11,685 nt of DNA, taken from Lunasporangiospora selenospora. Its lineage: Eukaryota > Mortierellomycota > Mortierellomycetes > Mortierellales > Mortierellaceae. Below are positions 1 through 8,844 of the stretch, one piece after another. A program made the position numbers and the translations under genes. The DNA is taken from NCBI GenBank assembly GCA_015680635.1, contig JAABOA010000075.1, positions 416 through 12,100 on the forward strand, given 5' to 3'. The notes under the pieces are model-generated. The model did not search any database and was not told where the DNA came from. It saw nothing but the letters and a program-made list of their open reading frames with translations. Each line of letters begins with the position of its first letter. The stretch's first letter is position 1.

Positions 1-1644
1 CCTTGCTGTGGCGAACCATGAGGGAGAGCGGCGCTGCTCCTGTTCATATTTGCTCCTGTAGGCCCGGCGGATGAGGACGGGTGCTGAGACGATTGCGATG
101 TCTCCATGCTGGAAGACGTGTTGCCTGAGCGGGACGAGATTGAGGGGTAGAGACCACTGGGTAGAACGGATGCTGGAAGAAGTTCGGCAGAGAGAGGCGT
201 TCCGTGAGGACGACCAGAATCCATTGACGATGGAGCGATGTTCTCTTTCTGTGGGACATTTGTCGTCGCAGAATATGTGGAGCCGTGTTCAACAGAGGAT
301 CGATTTCGCAAGGCTGGCGATGAAGTCGCAAATGCTCCTGGCGCGATCTCCTGATCCCTTGAAAGGATCGCGTCCAAGAAAGATGGAATCCCATTGCCTG
401 AAGAATTATTCTGGGAAACACTCAATTGGGGATGCGGGTGTGGGTGATGCGCGATGAGGCTGTGAGACCATAGCGTTCCTTGATTGAGGTGTCCTGCTGG
501 CGTCGTTCATGGATGCCTCCTGGTTTGACTGTGGTGCAACCGGTTCTCCTGATGTCTCCGAGACTCTGACTCTTGACATTGCATCGTTCAACATCCTGGT
601 GAGTGGATCAACTGCGGGCTGTGAAGGGGCAGAAAGACTCTCCACTGAAGGGCCTGGTGATGTTGCTGCTGCTGCTGCTGCTGGGGAAGCTTCGGCTGGC
701 AAGCTAGTCGATGTTTCCTTTGCCAGTTCGCAGAGGCTGTGGTAATAGACCAGAGAAAAGGGTGGTACATAAATAGGCAACAGGGACAATTAGTCCGCGT
801 AGACAAACAAAAAAAGGGGCGGTGGTGGGAATTCTAGGTACTTTGATCTGGAGGTTGTGGGTAGACCTACTGAAGGAGCTGGGCTGTGATCTTTTGGCGA
901 TCAGTTGGCTCGTATACCCAAATGCCGTGTGTTGCTAGTCAACGCGAAAAAGAAAGAAACAAAGAAAAAAAAAAGAGTTCCAAGGTAGATCGTTTTAGGA
1001 AAGAACCGTTGTGAGCACTACCTCGAAGAGAAATGCAACGTTTGAAGACAAAACACTAGATAGGATATGTATTACCTTTACTATCGTGGTATATGATATA
1101 GTCCGAGTTAGGCTCTATTGCCATGTCATCGGTCACATCAACCAGTAGGTTGTGGATGCCAAGGCGATTCATCACAAAGAATCCATAATTCGGGGCGATT
1201 TTTCTTTTTTGATTGCATGATGCCAACATGGAGACAAAGCGAATGAGATGGGAGAAAGGAGAAAGAAGCGTCAGTTCATTTATCCTTTGGGAGTGCAACA
1301 CTTTGGTTCGATGGATGCCATGGCATGGAGTATACCTTTTGAAGACAAACATCGTGCCCTCTACGCCCATTTTTGTCTACAGGGTGAAGACACGATTGTC
1401 GCGTTAGGAGTCGGGCGAGTGGTGTGTGTGAAGGTGTGTGTGAAGGTGGGTGGGCACAAGCAATTCGTCCCCTCCCGACAATGTGCACACGCGCCTATCC
1501 AGAGCATGCGCCTACCCATGATCTCGCGCCATCATCAAAGTCGTAGACGACCACATGGCTTGAGCTGTCTAGAATATCCGAGATGTTGGGATCATGGCGC
1601 TGGAGGACCCCGAGATTAACTGCCTTGCGTGCGGACCTGTTCAT
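1..1644 (-). CDS. DCP1: mRNA-decapping enzyme subunit 1 (DCP1), partial, runs off the left edge
   Basis: DCP1 is the EVH1-domain activator of the decapping enzyme DCP2 and acts in cytoplasmic mRNA decay (P-bodies). I read exons at 1644-1516, 1376-1336, 1203-1076, 934-871 and 736-469, then 410 to the window edge; the first four junctions keep phase. Residues 1-120 form the EVH1/DCP1 domain: LQRHDPNISDIL near the start, SWTKMGVEGTMFVFKR across the first intron, YGFFVMNRLG, and the hallmark GIWVYEPTDRQKI in exon 4. After it come a short alanine run, the helix DPLTRMLNDAMSR (resembling the DILxML-type motif of animal DCP1) and a Ser/Pro/Gln-rich tail. The ATG at 1644 opens MNRSARKAVNLGVLQRHDP, matching where family members start. 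Identification is secure from family knowledge. The last junction is not: at 469-410 the open frame changes, through either a 58-nt GT-AG intron with a weak donor or a frameshift. At least 346 residues lie in the window; the C-terminus is missing. Confidence 0.9.
664..681. repeat. (GCT/GCA)6 trinucleotide repeat within DCP1
   Basis: Six tandem GCT units on the plus strand read as six GCA alanine codons on the minus-strand DCP1 frame (exon 5, just after the EVH1 domain). The run sits in a low-complexity linker and may vary in length between strains. Confidence 0.85.
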
Positions 1645-3050
1645 TATTTGAAAATGGCGATGTGGTGCTTGAGGAATAATGCCTCTCTGCCTCTTACTCC
1701 TCAGTTTTTGTGCAAGGCCCCGCGACCCGATTACGTCACCGAAACGGGGAAAGTGTGTGCCTAACGTCGTTCACTATCCAAATATGAGTAGCGACAACCA
1801 CACCAGCGTTCTTACAATCTTACTTGCATATGGACAACATTAGGCCTTATGCAGCTTTAGAGAAAGTGACAGCAAGCATTTTCTATACAAGATGACCTTT
1901 TGACATGCACAGAAATCGGCGCTAAAAGAGCACGAACCATGAAGTCTGGACAACCTACAAGTCATCACAACCTACCATCGCCAGGTTCGCCATATCATGG
2001 CAATGAGACTATCCCAAAGGTGGTCCTTGACATTTTGGGTCAGTTCTGTCGATTCTGGGCGACTCGGAGTCCTAGAATTAGGAGTTTGGCGGTCCACACC
2101 GTCCCTACCCTTTTTATTCCTCAATAAATCTACATCTCTGACTTTGACCCTGACAGGCCCCTGGTCACCACAAGTTCAACAAAACTGCATCTCGTAGTAC
2201 AAATCCAGAGCCTTGGGTTCTAAATTCGGGGACAAGTGTCGACCAATGGCTTATCTTTTTCTCTCAATCATCGACTTAAATATAGCGATTCAAAGCAGTG
2301 AGTAGGTGGAGGATTTGGGACAGTGTGGCCCTTGACTATTGTCCCCACACACATGAAATGCAGTAACCCACCATGGTCTTCCAGCACGGCCATCAGCATG
2401 GAACAGCCGTAGTGAATGACGAGATTACGACAAGCGAGCAATACCGTTCTTGTTTCCATAAGACTCACTCGGGGTGCAGACAAACTGAAAATTCAGATGG
2501 CAGGAATGAACTTGTTTTGGACTAGCTGGGCTCTCTGTCCCTGGTTTTGAAATAGACATCAACACGAAAAACAGACGAGGATACATGAATACCAGCGTAC
2601 CGCAGTAGAGAAACCAGCCAAATGTCCACTCCCAGATGGACTGATGATAACTTTGGAAGCAGAGGGCTGTCTTTGGTGTTGGGATTTCCTCATTACTGAA
2701 CGAGCACGAGTTCAAATCTCTTCAAGACCTTCATCTCGACTCGGGGTCTCTATCCAAGGGTGTCCACTACAGAGTTAACCCTCTTCCCCACCGTAAAACA
2801 ATCACACTGACCGCCTGTTCTGCCTGAAGAAGCTCTAAAATACCCAAACCTCAGGACTTGAATTTGTGCACAAGAATCTTTGAGTGGCAGCATAGTTCGA
2901 ATTCTTAGCTCTGATTGAATTGGATAGGGGAATAGGAGGATGGAAACGGTGTTTGCCATCTATCTTTTGAATTTACTTCTGCCTCCCCTTGATATCGGAG
3001 AGTGTGCAGTTTATGACCCTCTTTCCAAACACCAAATAGCCTCGCTTCGT
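1645..3050. other. intergenic region between divergent DCP1 and NlpC/P60 genes
   Basis: About 1.4 kb with no gene that I can support. The minus strand next to 1644 should hold the DCP1 leader and promoter. Open frames here are short, start in arbitrary places and show no family motif. A minus-strand frame at 2715-2425 contains one hydrophobic stretch (WTFGWFLYCGTLVFMYPRL), but it has no recognisable family and no clear splice partners. I see no tRNA, transposon end or long repeat. Confidence 0.6.
1731..1738. promoter_or_regulatory. CRE-like bZIP site TTACGTCA upstream of DCP1
   Basis: TTACGTCA (TGACGTAA on the gene strand) lies about 87 bp upstream of the DCP1 ATG. It matches the CRE/ATF-type core bound by fungal bZIP factors. 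The match is to a known consensus; function here is inference from position only. Confidence 0.35.
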
Positions 3051-3057
3051 TTATAAA
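3051..3057 (+). promoter_or_regulatory. TATA box of the NlpC/P60 gene
   Basis: TTATAAA (within TTTATAAAGAGG) lies 171 bp before the ATG at 3222. It is followed from about 3075 to 3215 by a C/T- and CA-rich leader typical of well-expressed filamentous-fungal genes. Transcription probably starts 30-100 bp downstream of the box. No intron signals are evident in the leader. Confidence 0.55.
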
Positions 3058-3221
3058 GAGGCCATTTAGAGCCCCACAATCTCCAGTCCTACATCAAGAC
3101 TCTCACCTCATATCAGTCCTCACCACCTTATTCACAACAACCACTGACCATACCTTCTTTTTATTCTTGCCTTGGTCTATTTCTCAAAACATCTCAATAT
3201 TCTCGTCTTCGAGCAACAATC

Positions 3222-3668
3222 ATGCAGTTCTCTCTGACCACCGCAGCTCTTGTTCTATCAGCCATCTCGACTGTACTTGCGTATAGCCCAGGTGCTGCAA
3301 TTGCGGCCGCCCGACATGAGATCGGGACCCCCTATGTTTGGGGTGGAGGACACGGAGCAGCTCCTGGCAAGTCCGGTGGTGGATATGACTGCAGTGGTCT
3401 AGTCCGCTATGCCGTCTCGAGAGGCGGAGGTCCAGACTTGAATGGCAGCACCAGAACGCAAGTAAACGACAGGCGACTTTTTGCAATCAACGAGGCTGAC
3501 CGAAGGCCCGGCGACCTCCAGTTCTTCAGTCCTGGCAACATCCATCACGTTGTTTTGTATGCTGGCAATAGCGGTGGGCGAGAAACAATGATTGAAGCCC
3601 AACAGACTGGAGTTCCTGTCCACGAGGTTACCTTGCGCCGAGGTGGTGTCTGGAGACGCGTCCGTTAG
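3222..3668 (+). CDS. secreted NlpC/P60-family cysteine peptidase (bacterial-type cell-wall hydrolase domain)
   Basis: This single-exon gene encodes 148 residues. Residues 1-20 form a signal peptide (short polar start, hydrophobic LTTAALVLSAISTVLA, cleavage probably after A20), so the product should enter the secretory pathway. The rest is one compact NlpC/P60 domain: the N-terminal helix plus GTPYVWGGG, the catalytic-cysteine motif YDCSGLV (Cys57), the RPGDLQFF strand, and the histidine motif HHVVLYAG (His108 or His109). A polar third residue is plausibly in the MIEAQQ stretch near 127. Family members cleave peptide bonds in bacterial peptidoglycan, commonly D-Glu to diamino acid links; that activity here is inferred, and fungi lack peptidoglycan, so the likely target would be external bacteria. 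There is no SH3, LysM or other cell-wall-binding domain, and no GPI signal. The lack of introns among intron-rich neighbours fits bacterial origin. The ATG at 3222 is the only start that gives a signal peptide. Confidence 0.93.
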   Translation: MQFSLTTAALVLSAISTVLAYSPGAAIAAARHEIGTPYVWGGGHGAAPGKSGGGYDCSGLVRYAVSRGGGPDLNGSTRTQVNDRRLFAINEADRRPGDLQFFSPGNIHHVVLYAGNSGGRETMIEAQQTGVPVHEVTLRRGGVWRRVR

Positions 3669-4440
3669 ATAGTACATCAAATAGTAGGAATGTGTCGAAA
3701 GGAGTTTGACCGTCGTTTCTATTATCCTCAGAGTCTTTCTTAAAGGGTGCAGTACACCTAGAAAATGAAGTGTACAAGAGATTGTACTGTTTCGCAACTT
3801 TGCAGATGTCACAAATAGCAATGATTTGGGAAGTTGTACTAAAAGAGTCTTCCCCCAAAGTATTTGAACAAATGTCTGAACAGCCATGCAGGCTAAAAAC
3901 TGTCTTTAGAGCCAACTCTTTGCAGATTGTGTACCTGCTCGTTGTAGGCCTCGGATGTGCTTCTCTGCCCGTTCAAGGACCCGGTTCCGTGGACACCTGC
4001 TCATTGTTTGTTCCTCGTCAAGATACAAGACTGTCATCTTGGGAAGATCTGAAGCTTAAAGATAGAAACAGGAACAAGGTGACCTTGCTCCTTTTTATGC
4101 TTGCTAACGCATAAAGAAAAGAAAAGCTACTCTACACCACATATAGTCTTTGTTGAGAGCTCAGCGCTTGAGTGTTTGTATTGGTGCTGCAAGTTCCTTT
4201 TCCTTCTTCCTTGCCTGCCATTTGCGAGTTTGGTTGAAGATACTTGGGGTTTGTGACCCGCACGGATATCATGATAATGGTAGTCTCCGGCCTTCACAAC
4301 TTTTGACAATAGAGGCGTTGAATCGAGTCTTCTAGGGCTACAATTCGTTATACAAGCCGAGCATTTTTTGTTGTGTAGGAAGCGTTTACGACAGCAATGG
4401 TCTTCAGCGCCGAGCAAGGGAAACAAGGCAGAAGCATAAG
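3669..4440. other. intergenic region downstream of NlpC/P60
   Basis: About 770 bp that should include the NlpC/P60 3' untranslated region and distal promoter of the ligase gene. One plus-strand open frame (3770-4114, 114 codons) has no family motif, no convincing leader and no splice signals, so I do not call it. No RNA gene or mobile element is visible. Confidence 0.6.
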
Positions 4441-4445
4441 AGCTC

Positions 4446-4458
4446 GGGGCTCAGCCCC
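4446..4458. repeat. small perfect inverted repeat GGGGC-TCA-GCCCC
   Basis: A 5-bp stem with a 3-nt loop lies immediately upstream of the CRE/E-box cluster. It could be a dyad protein-binding site or a coincidence of a GC-rich promoter patch. Confidence 0.4.
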
Positions 4459-4466
4459 CCAGAGCC

Positions 4467-4486
4467 GACGTCACGTCACGTGTCAC
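4467..4486. promoter_or_regulatory. CRE and E-box cluster in the ligase promoter
   Basis: Two ACGTCA (CRE half-site, TGACGT on the other strand) units overlap at 4468-4473 and 4473-4478. They run into a perfect CACGTG E-box at 4477-4482 and a further GTCAC. All lie about 45-65 bp upstream of the proposed ATG at 4531. These are known bZIP and bHLH target cores; regulation of this gene by such factors is inferred from spacing alone. Confidence 0.45.
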
Positions 4487-4530
4487 ATATTCGAGAGCTG
4501 CCTTTTTGAGGAGGTCAAGTCGTTCGAGTG

Positions 4531-7500
4531 ATGGTTATACCAATGATGGCGGACCAGAATGAGACAACGTCGAATGCCCACCTTGGCCATGATCCCTCTC
4601 CATCGGCAGAACCCATCCTCACGCTAGCCTCGCCACCTACAGGAAATACTCTAATAGAACCACATGAAGCTGGAAGAGGAGAACCATCCCAAGTAACCCC
4701 CACCACTGGAGTCGGGACGAACGGCGAAGCAAGCTCTACTTGTGTACCCACCAATTCAACTTCTGCAGCAGGAGCTGCATTTCAACTTTCTGTTCTCGCC
4801 TCTTCTCGCTCGGGCCCAAGGTGAGGACTATATCCTGGAATGAGTTATGAGAAGTAAGAGAAGCAAGAACAGATTGGCAACTGTAGTGCTAGAGCGGCAA
4901 CTCATTTCCTCTTCATATCTCTTGTCTACCCTTTCCTGTCTTGCGTCTGCATGGATATCTTCAAGTCGGAGACGGAATATACCACCATCAATGTCCGGTT
5001 TGGTAATAGACTCACTTTATGTCTGCTTGGTCCAACATTTTGTAATTACACTTTTGACATCTAGCAAGGATCATTCTCTGACTAATGGATGCTCTTTGTC
5101 GACCTTACTTTTACAGCCATATCCATATCAAAGGACGAATCCATTAAACTATGCGCGAAATTCACGCCCACAACAGCTATCGTCATCGTCTGCCATTCGA
5201 CATGCAAGGAATCATCACTCCACGGATATTGTTACATCACCCTCCACAGCAGCCTCGAGTCGCACACGAATGGAGGATATTCAGACACAGGACAGCACAC
5301 CAAAGGCAGTGCCTTCCATTGAGCCCGCCACTGCAGTAGTCTTGCCTGACCAAAAACTTGTTACTAGGTATAAACCATCCAATTTTGACATGTATTACGT
5401 AGTGGAAACTATTTATACAAGCTAATAACCATGACCATCTGCACACCATTCCCAATAACAACAACAACAAAGGTACCTGAGACAGTTTCTTCAAGGATGT
5501 AGAGTCGTCACATGTCCGACTCCATTATGTGCATCCAACCCTGCATTTCCTCTCAAGGACCCTACAGAGATTGCTGCCAAGGCCGTAGAGGCTGCATCCA
5601 GAGGCACAGGTGAACTCTGTCCACGACTTGAACCTCGATCTGCCTCGTCCGGGACGCAACGCGAGATGATCGCCGGTACGTTAAGGGAGAGGAAAAGAAT
5701 TGCTCCGCAGCACCTTTTCTTTTTTTTTTTAGGTACTCTACTTTTTTCAATTCACTAACCACTTTCTTCCATTCCAGATCCAGCTGTGGATTTGGAGATT
5801 GTCTCCTTTAAGGCACTCATTGAGCAGTGTAAGCGTGAAAACTCGTACACTGTTTTGCTGGATCGTCTCAAAATCGTCTTTTCTTCGCTATCAAGACTGT
5901 CCATGAGCTTTGCTGATGTATGCATTCTTTTCAGAATGATTTTGCATTTTTTCTTTTCTATTATGTTCACAATAATTTATACGTTTTCCAGTGCGAATTA
6001 TTAACTGTCTATGCTACCTTTATCTCTTTCCTTCACTGCTTCTCCTTTGCGGGACTATAGCCAAGCATGGATCCCAAAAACCCGCTTTCATTGCAACTCT
6101 CGGATGTTCAACAGGCCTATTGGCTTTTGCGCGACTGTCCTCCAGAAGCACAGATCCTCGTGGCGGCAGCAGCAGAAAGGATTATGAGCTCTGTTTCAGT
6201 GCGACCTGATCTAGTAACGCCTAGACTCATGAAAGGCATCATTATCATTTTTATGGTACCATTTTTTTTCTTGATCTGTCCTTTGGAGGGAAGCCCGAAT
6301 ATGAAACATCTTGAATGAGGACACTGACATGAGTTTGGATTTCCTCCCCTCCGGTATAACCATAGTACCCAATACTGAAAGAGAAACATTGGCAGAGTAG
6401 CTTGGTTGCTAATCTCTGCCATATCGTGTGGCGATGTTCGCCTGCTTGTCAACGAGTCCTCAAATACTATCTGATTACGCCCCGACCGAGTACAGGGGAT
6501 GGTGTAGCAACGCTGGAAGAGACCTTGGCCTGGCTTGTATGGCTTATCCATCGGTTTATCAATGCTCGTGTCGAGGTGATTGAGGGATATGCATCCAGGA
6601 ATGGCATGCCGTGTAGTACCTCAAAGTTGGATGAAAATGTGGTTTCCGCTTTGCAATGCCTCCGCTTTTTTTGTAAGTCTTTGGGGATTTACACGCAATC
6701 ATTGTAATACTTGTCTTGTCCTCTAGTGCTGAACTCTTCCCCCTCTTTTTTTTGTAGACCACGTCAATCAAGAAGCCAAGCTGATTGATTACACGGAATT
6801 CTACAATGAGTCGCTCAACAACTTTATCGACTTTGTGGACGACTTTAAGCGATTCCGAGAAAAGTCGTTTTCTCTCTGCAACTTTCCGTTTGTGCTGACG
6901 GTTGCCACAAAGGCCAGTATTTTGAAACTAGAGTCGTCTGTCCTGATGCGCGAGAAACTCCAGGTACATTTTTCTTCTTCTTTTTTGGCATCTGTCATAT
7001 CCCTTGACTTTCTTGTGTGACTCTTTTGCTTACATGCCCTATTTTCAACACTTTATAATTTAGCTCACCTTTTTCAGAGTCTTGTTTGAAGGTGTGATTC
7101 CTCCATTCCTGAAACTCACAATCCGAAGAGACCACATTATTGAGGATGCATTGGTTCAACTCCAACACAAGACACATGAAGATCTAAAGAAGCAACTCAA
7201 GGTCAAGTTTGTGGATGAGGAAGGCATTGACGAGGGAGGTGTCCAAAAAGAGTTTTTCCAACTGGCGATGCGTGAGCTGACGGATCAGAAATATGGTATG
7301 ACTTTTACTTGAAGCAACATGCCTTCCTGTCTTTGTTCAGAGGTCGGCTATTTTCAAAAACAGGAAATTGATTTCTGATATCATCTTTTCAATTGGATCA
7401 CTCCCCAGGAATGTTCACGACCAATGAAGAGTCACGACTCTGTTGGTTTGCTCAAAGTCCTTTAGACGACGAGCTAGTGTTGGACGAGTACAATATGGTT

Positions 7501-8635
7501 GGCCGTTTGATCGGATTGGCCATCTACAATGGCATTATTCTGGATATTCATTTTCCACAAGTATTGTACAAGAAACTGGTCATCGCTGGAGAATCACATG
7601 GAGACATCAGAGTACAGGATGAACAATGGGATCTTGAAGACTTGCGCGAGCTGGATCCTGTAAGTGCTCTTTCTTTTCAAGTCTGGAGATGTCCACTCTT
7701 TATGGACACGTCAATTAACAACTCTATTGCTTGTGTCCTTGTGATGTAGACCCTCGCGAGAGGACTGACTCAGTTGGAAGCATTTGAGGGTGACGTTGAG
7801 GAGTCCTATGATAGGACTTTTAGGATTGAATATGAAGTGTATGGTCAAACGTTCCACCATGATCTTGTACCGAACGGGGGCTCGATCCCATTGACCAACT
7901 TGAATCGGGCCGAATTTATCCGGGAGTACCTGAGGTTCTACTTTACCACATCGATTGCTGAGCAGTTCAATGCTTTCAGTAAAGGATTTCACCTAGTGAC
8001 CCTTGGAAGTGCTATCCAGGTATGGACTAGTGATTGTTTACGATGAAATCAGGCCAAGTTTCTGGGAAACTCTTTTCTCATCCCTCTCTCAAAATCGTTT
8101 TATTTGATAGCTTCTTCGACCTGAAGAAATCGAACAGCTTGTCTGCGGCTCCCCCGACCTGGATTTCAATGCTCTAGAGCAGATCACACAGTACGAAGGA
8201 GGATTCCATGCGGAATCCGAGGTTATCAAGTATGTCTCATTCCTATATTTATTTATTTTTTGTCCGCCATTTGCTTTTGCGGGGTCTGCTTCCATCTGTT
8301 GATTATGAATGCTTTCTGACAAAATGTTTATTTTTAAACATTGACCCTTTCAACAAAACAACAACAACAGATGGTTTTGGGAAATTGTACACAAGTACGA
8401 AGAAAAGGACAAGAAACGACTTTTATTCTTTGCTACAGGATCCGACCGTGTCCCGATCGGAGGTCTTGGCCAGTTGACGTTTACAATTGCCAAGAATGGC
8501 CCCGACTCGATGCGGTTACCAACCTCTCATACCTGCTACAATACCTTGATGCTCTGCGACTATTCCTCAAAAGAAAAGTTACAGGAACGGTTGACGATGG
8601 CCATTGGAAATGCAGAGGGGTTCGGTCTGATGTAG
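4531..8635 (+). CDS. UBE3A: UBE3A/E6AP-type HECT E3 ubiquitin ligase with AZUL zinc-binding domain
   Basis: HECT ligases take ubiquitin from an E2 onto a cysteine and pass it to substrate lysines. I read 13 exons: 4531-4820, 4966-5002, 5117-5367, 5473-5675, 5778-5917, 6061-6255, 6366-6672, 6758-6963, 7064-7295, 7409-7659, 7750-8019, 8111-8229, 8371-8635. All phases agree, giving 921 residues (human UBE3A about 850-875). Residues 1-190 are low complexity. Residues 195-245 are an AZUL module with four cysteines spaced as in UBE3A (C202, C207, C212, C242; [14 protein letters not shown]). In animals AZUL binds proteasome subunit Rpn10/PSMD4. The HECT domain spans roughly 560-921: [54 protein letters not shown], then [11 protein letters not shown] with catalytic Cys889 (codon at 8534). 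It ends EGFGLM, keeping the family's C-terminal tail. The HECT lobe is closer to UBE3A than to HECTD2 or Hul4 by motif wording. Exons 1-2 are least certain: the ATG at 4531 and the 37-nt second exon rest only on phase and splice signals. Two TAG stops stand in tandem at 8633-8638. Confidence 0.92.
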
Positions 8636-8844
8636 TAGCATGTTTTAATGCAGTATTTTATAAAAGAAAAAATGATATTTTTATAGGAGCTGGTACAAAT
8701 GTTGGGCTGCCTCCTGAGCAACAGTTTTTTATATAAATTATTATTCTACAACGAATGAGAGATGAGATGAGGAAACAGAAGAGAGTAAAGAGAAATTCAG
8801 GAGGATGATCTCTCTTTTTCTCTCTTATTTTTATTTTATTATTT
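8636..8844. terminator. shared A/T-rich 3' region between convergent ligase and SEN34 genes
   Basis: The two genes converge with 209 bp between stop codons. On the minus strand, two AATAAA polyadenylation-like signals (plus-strand TTTATT at 8830-8835 and 8835-8840) lie within 16 nt after the SEN34 stop. On the plus strand, A/T-rich stretches after 8640 and around 8730-8745 could serve ligase 3' end formation, though no perfect AATAAA is present there. Confidence 0.45.

Noticed and set aside
71-457. Plus-strand open frame of 128 codons
   Set aside because: It lies antisense to the Ser/Pro-rich DCP1 tail and has no family motif; low-complexity coding sequence often leaves the opposite strand open.
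2709-2718. GTTCAAATC resembling a tRNA B-box
   Set aside because: No acceptor stem, anticodon arm or A-box could be laid out around it.
3770-4114. Plus-strand open frame of 114 codons after the NlpC/P60 gene
   Set aside because: It has no recognisable domain and no convincing promoter or splice signals. One hydrophobic patch mid-protein is not enough to support a gene.
5992-6006. A 15-nt micro-exon (TGC GAA TTA TTA ACT) in the ligase gene
   Set aside because: It would keep phase, but its donor GTCTAT is poor, and ATTATTAACTG is a good branch-point sequence for one 143-nt intron (5918-6060).
7070-7077. Acceptor TTTTTCAG before the HECT-domain exon
   Set aside because: It looks strong, but using it breaks the reading frame. 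The acceptor ATTTAG ending at 7063 keeps phase and adds LTFFRV, which aligns with the UBE3A family.
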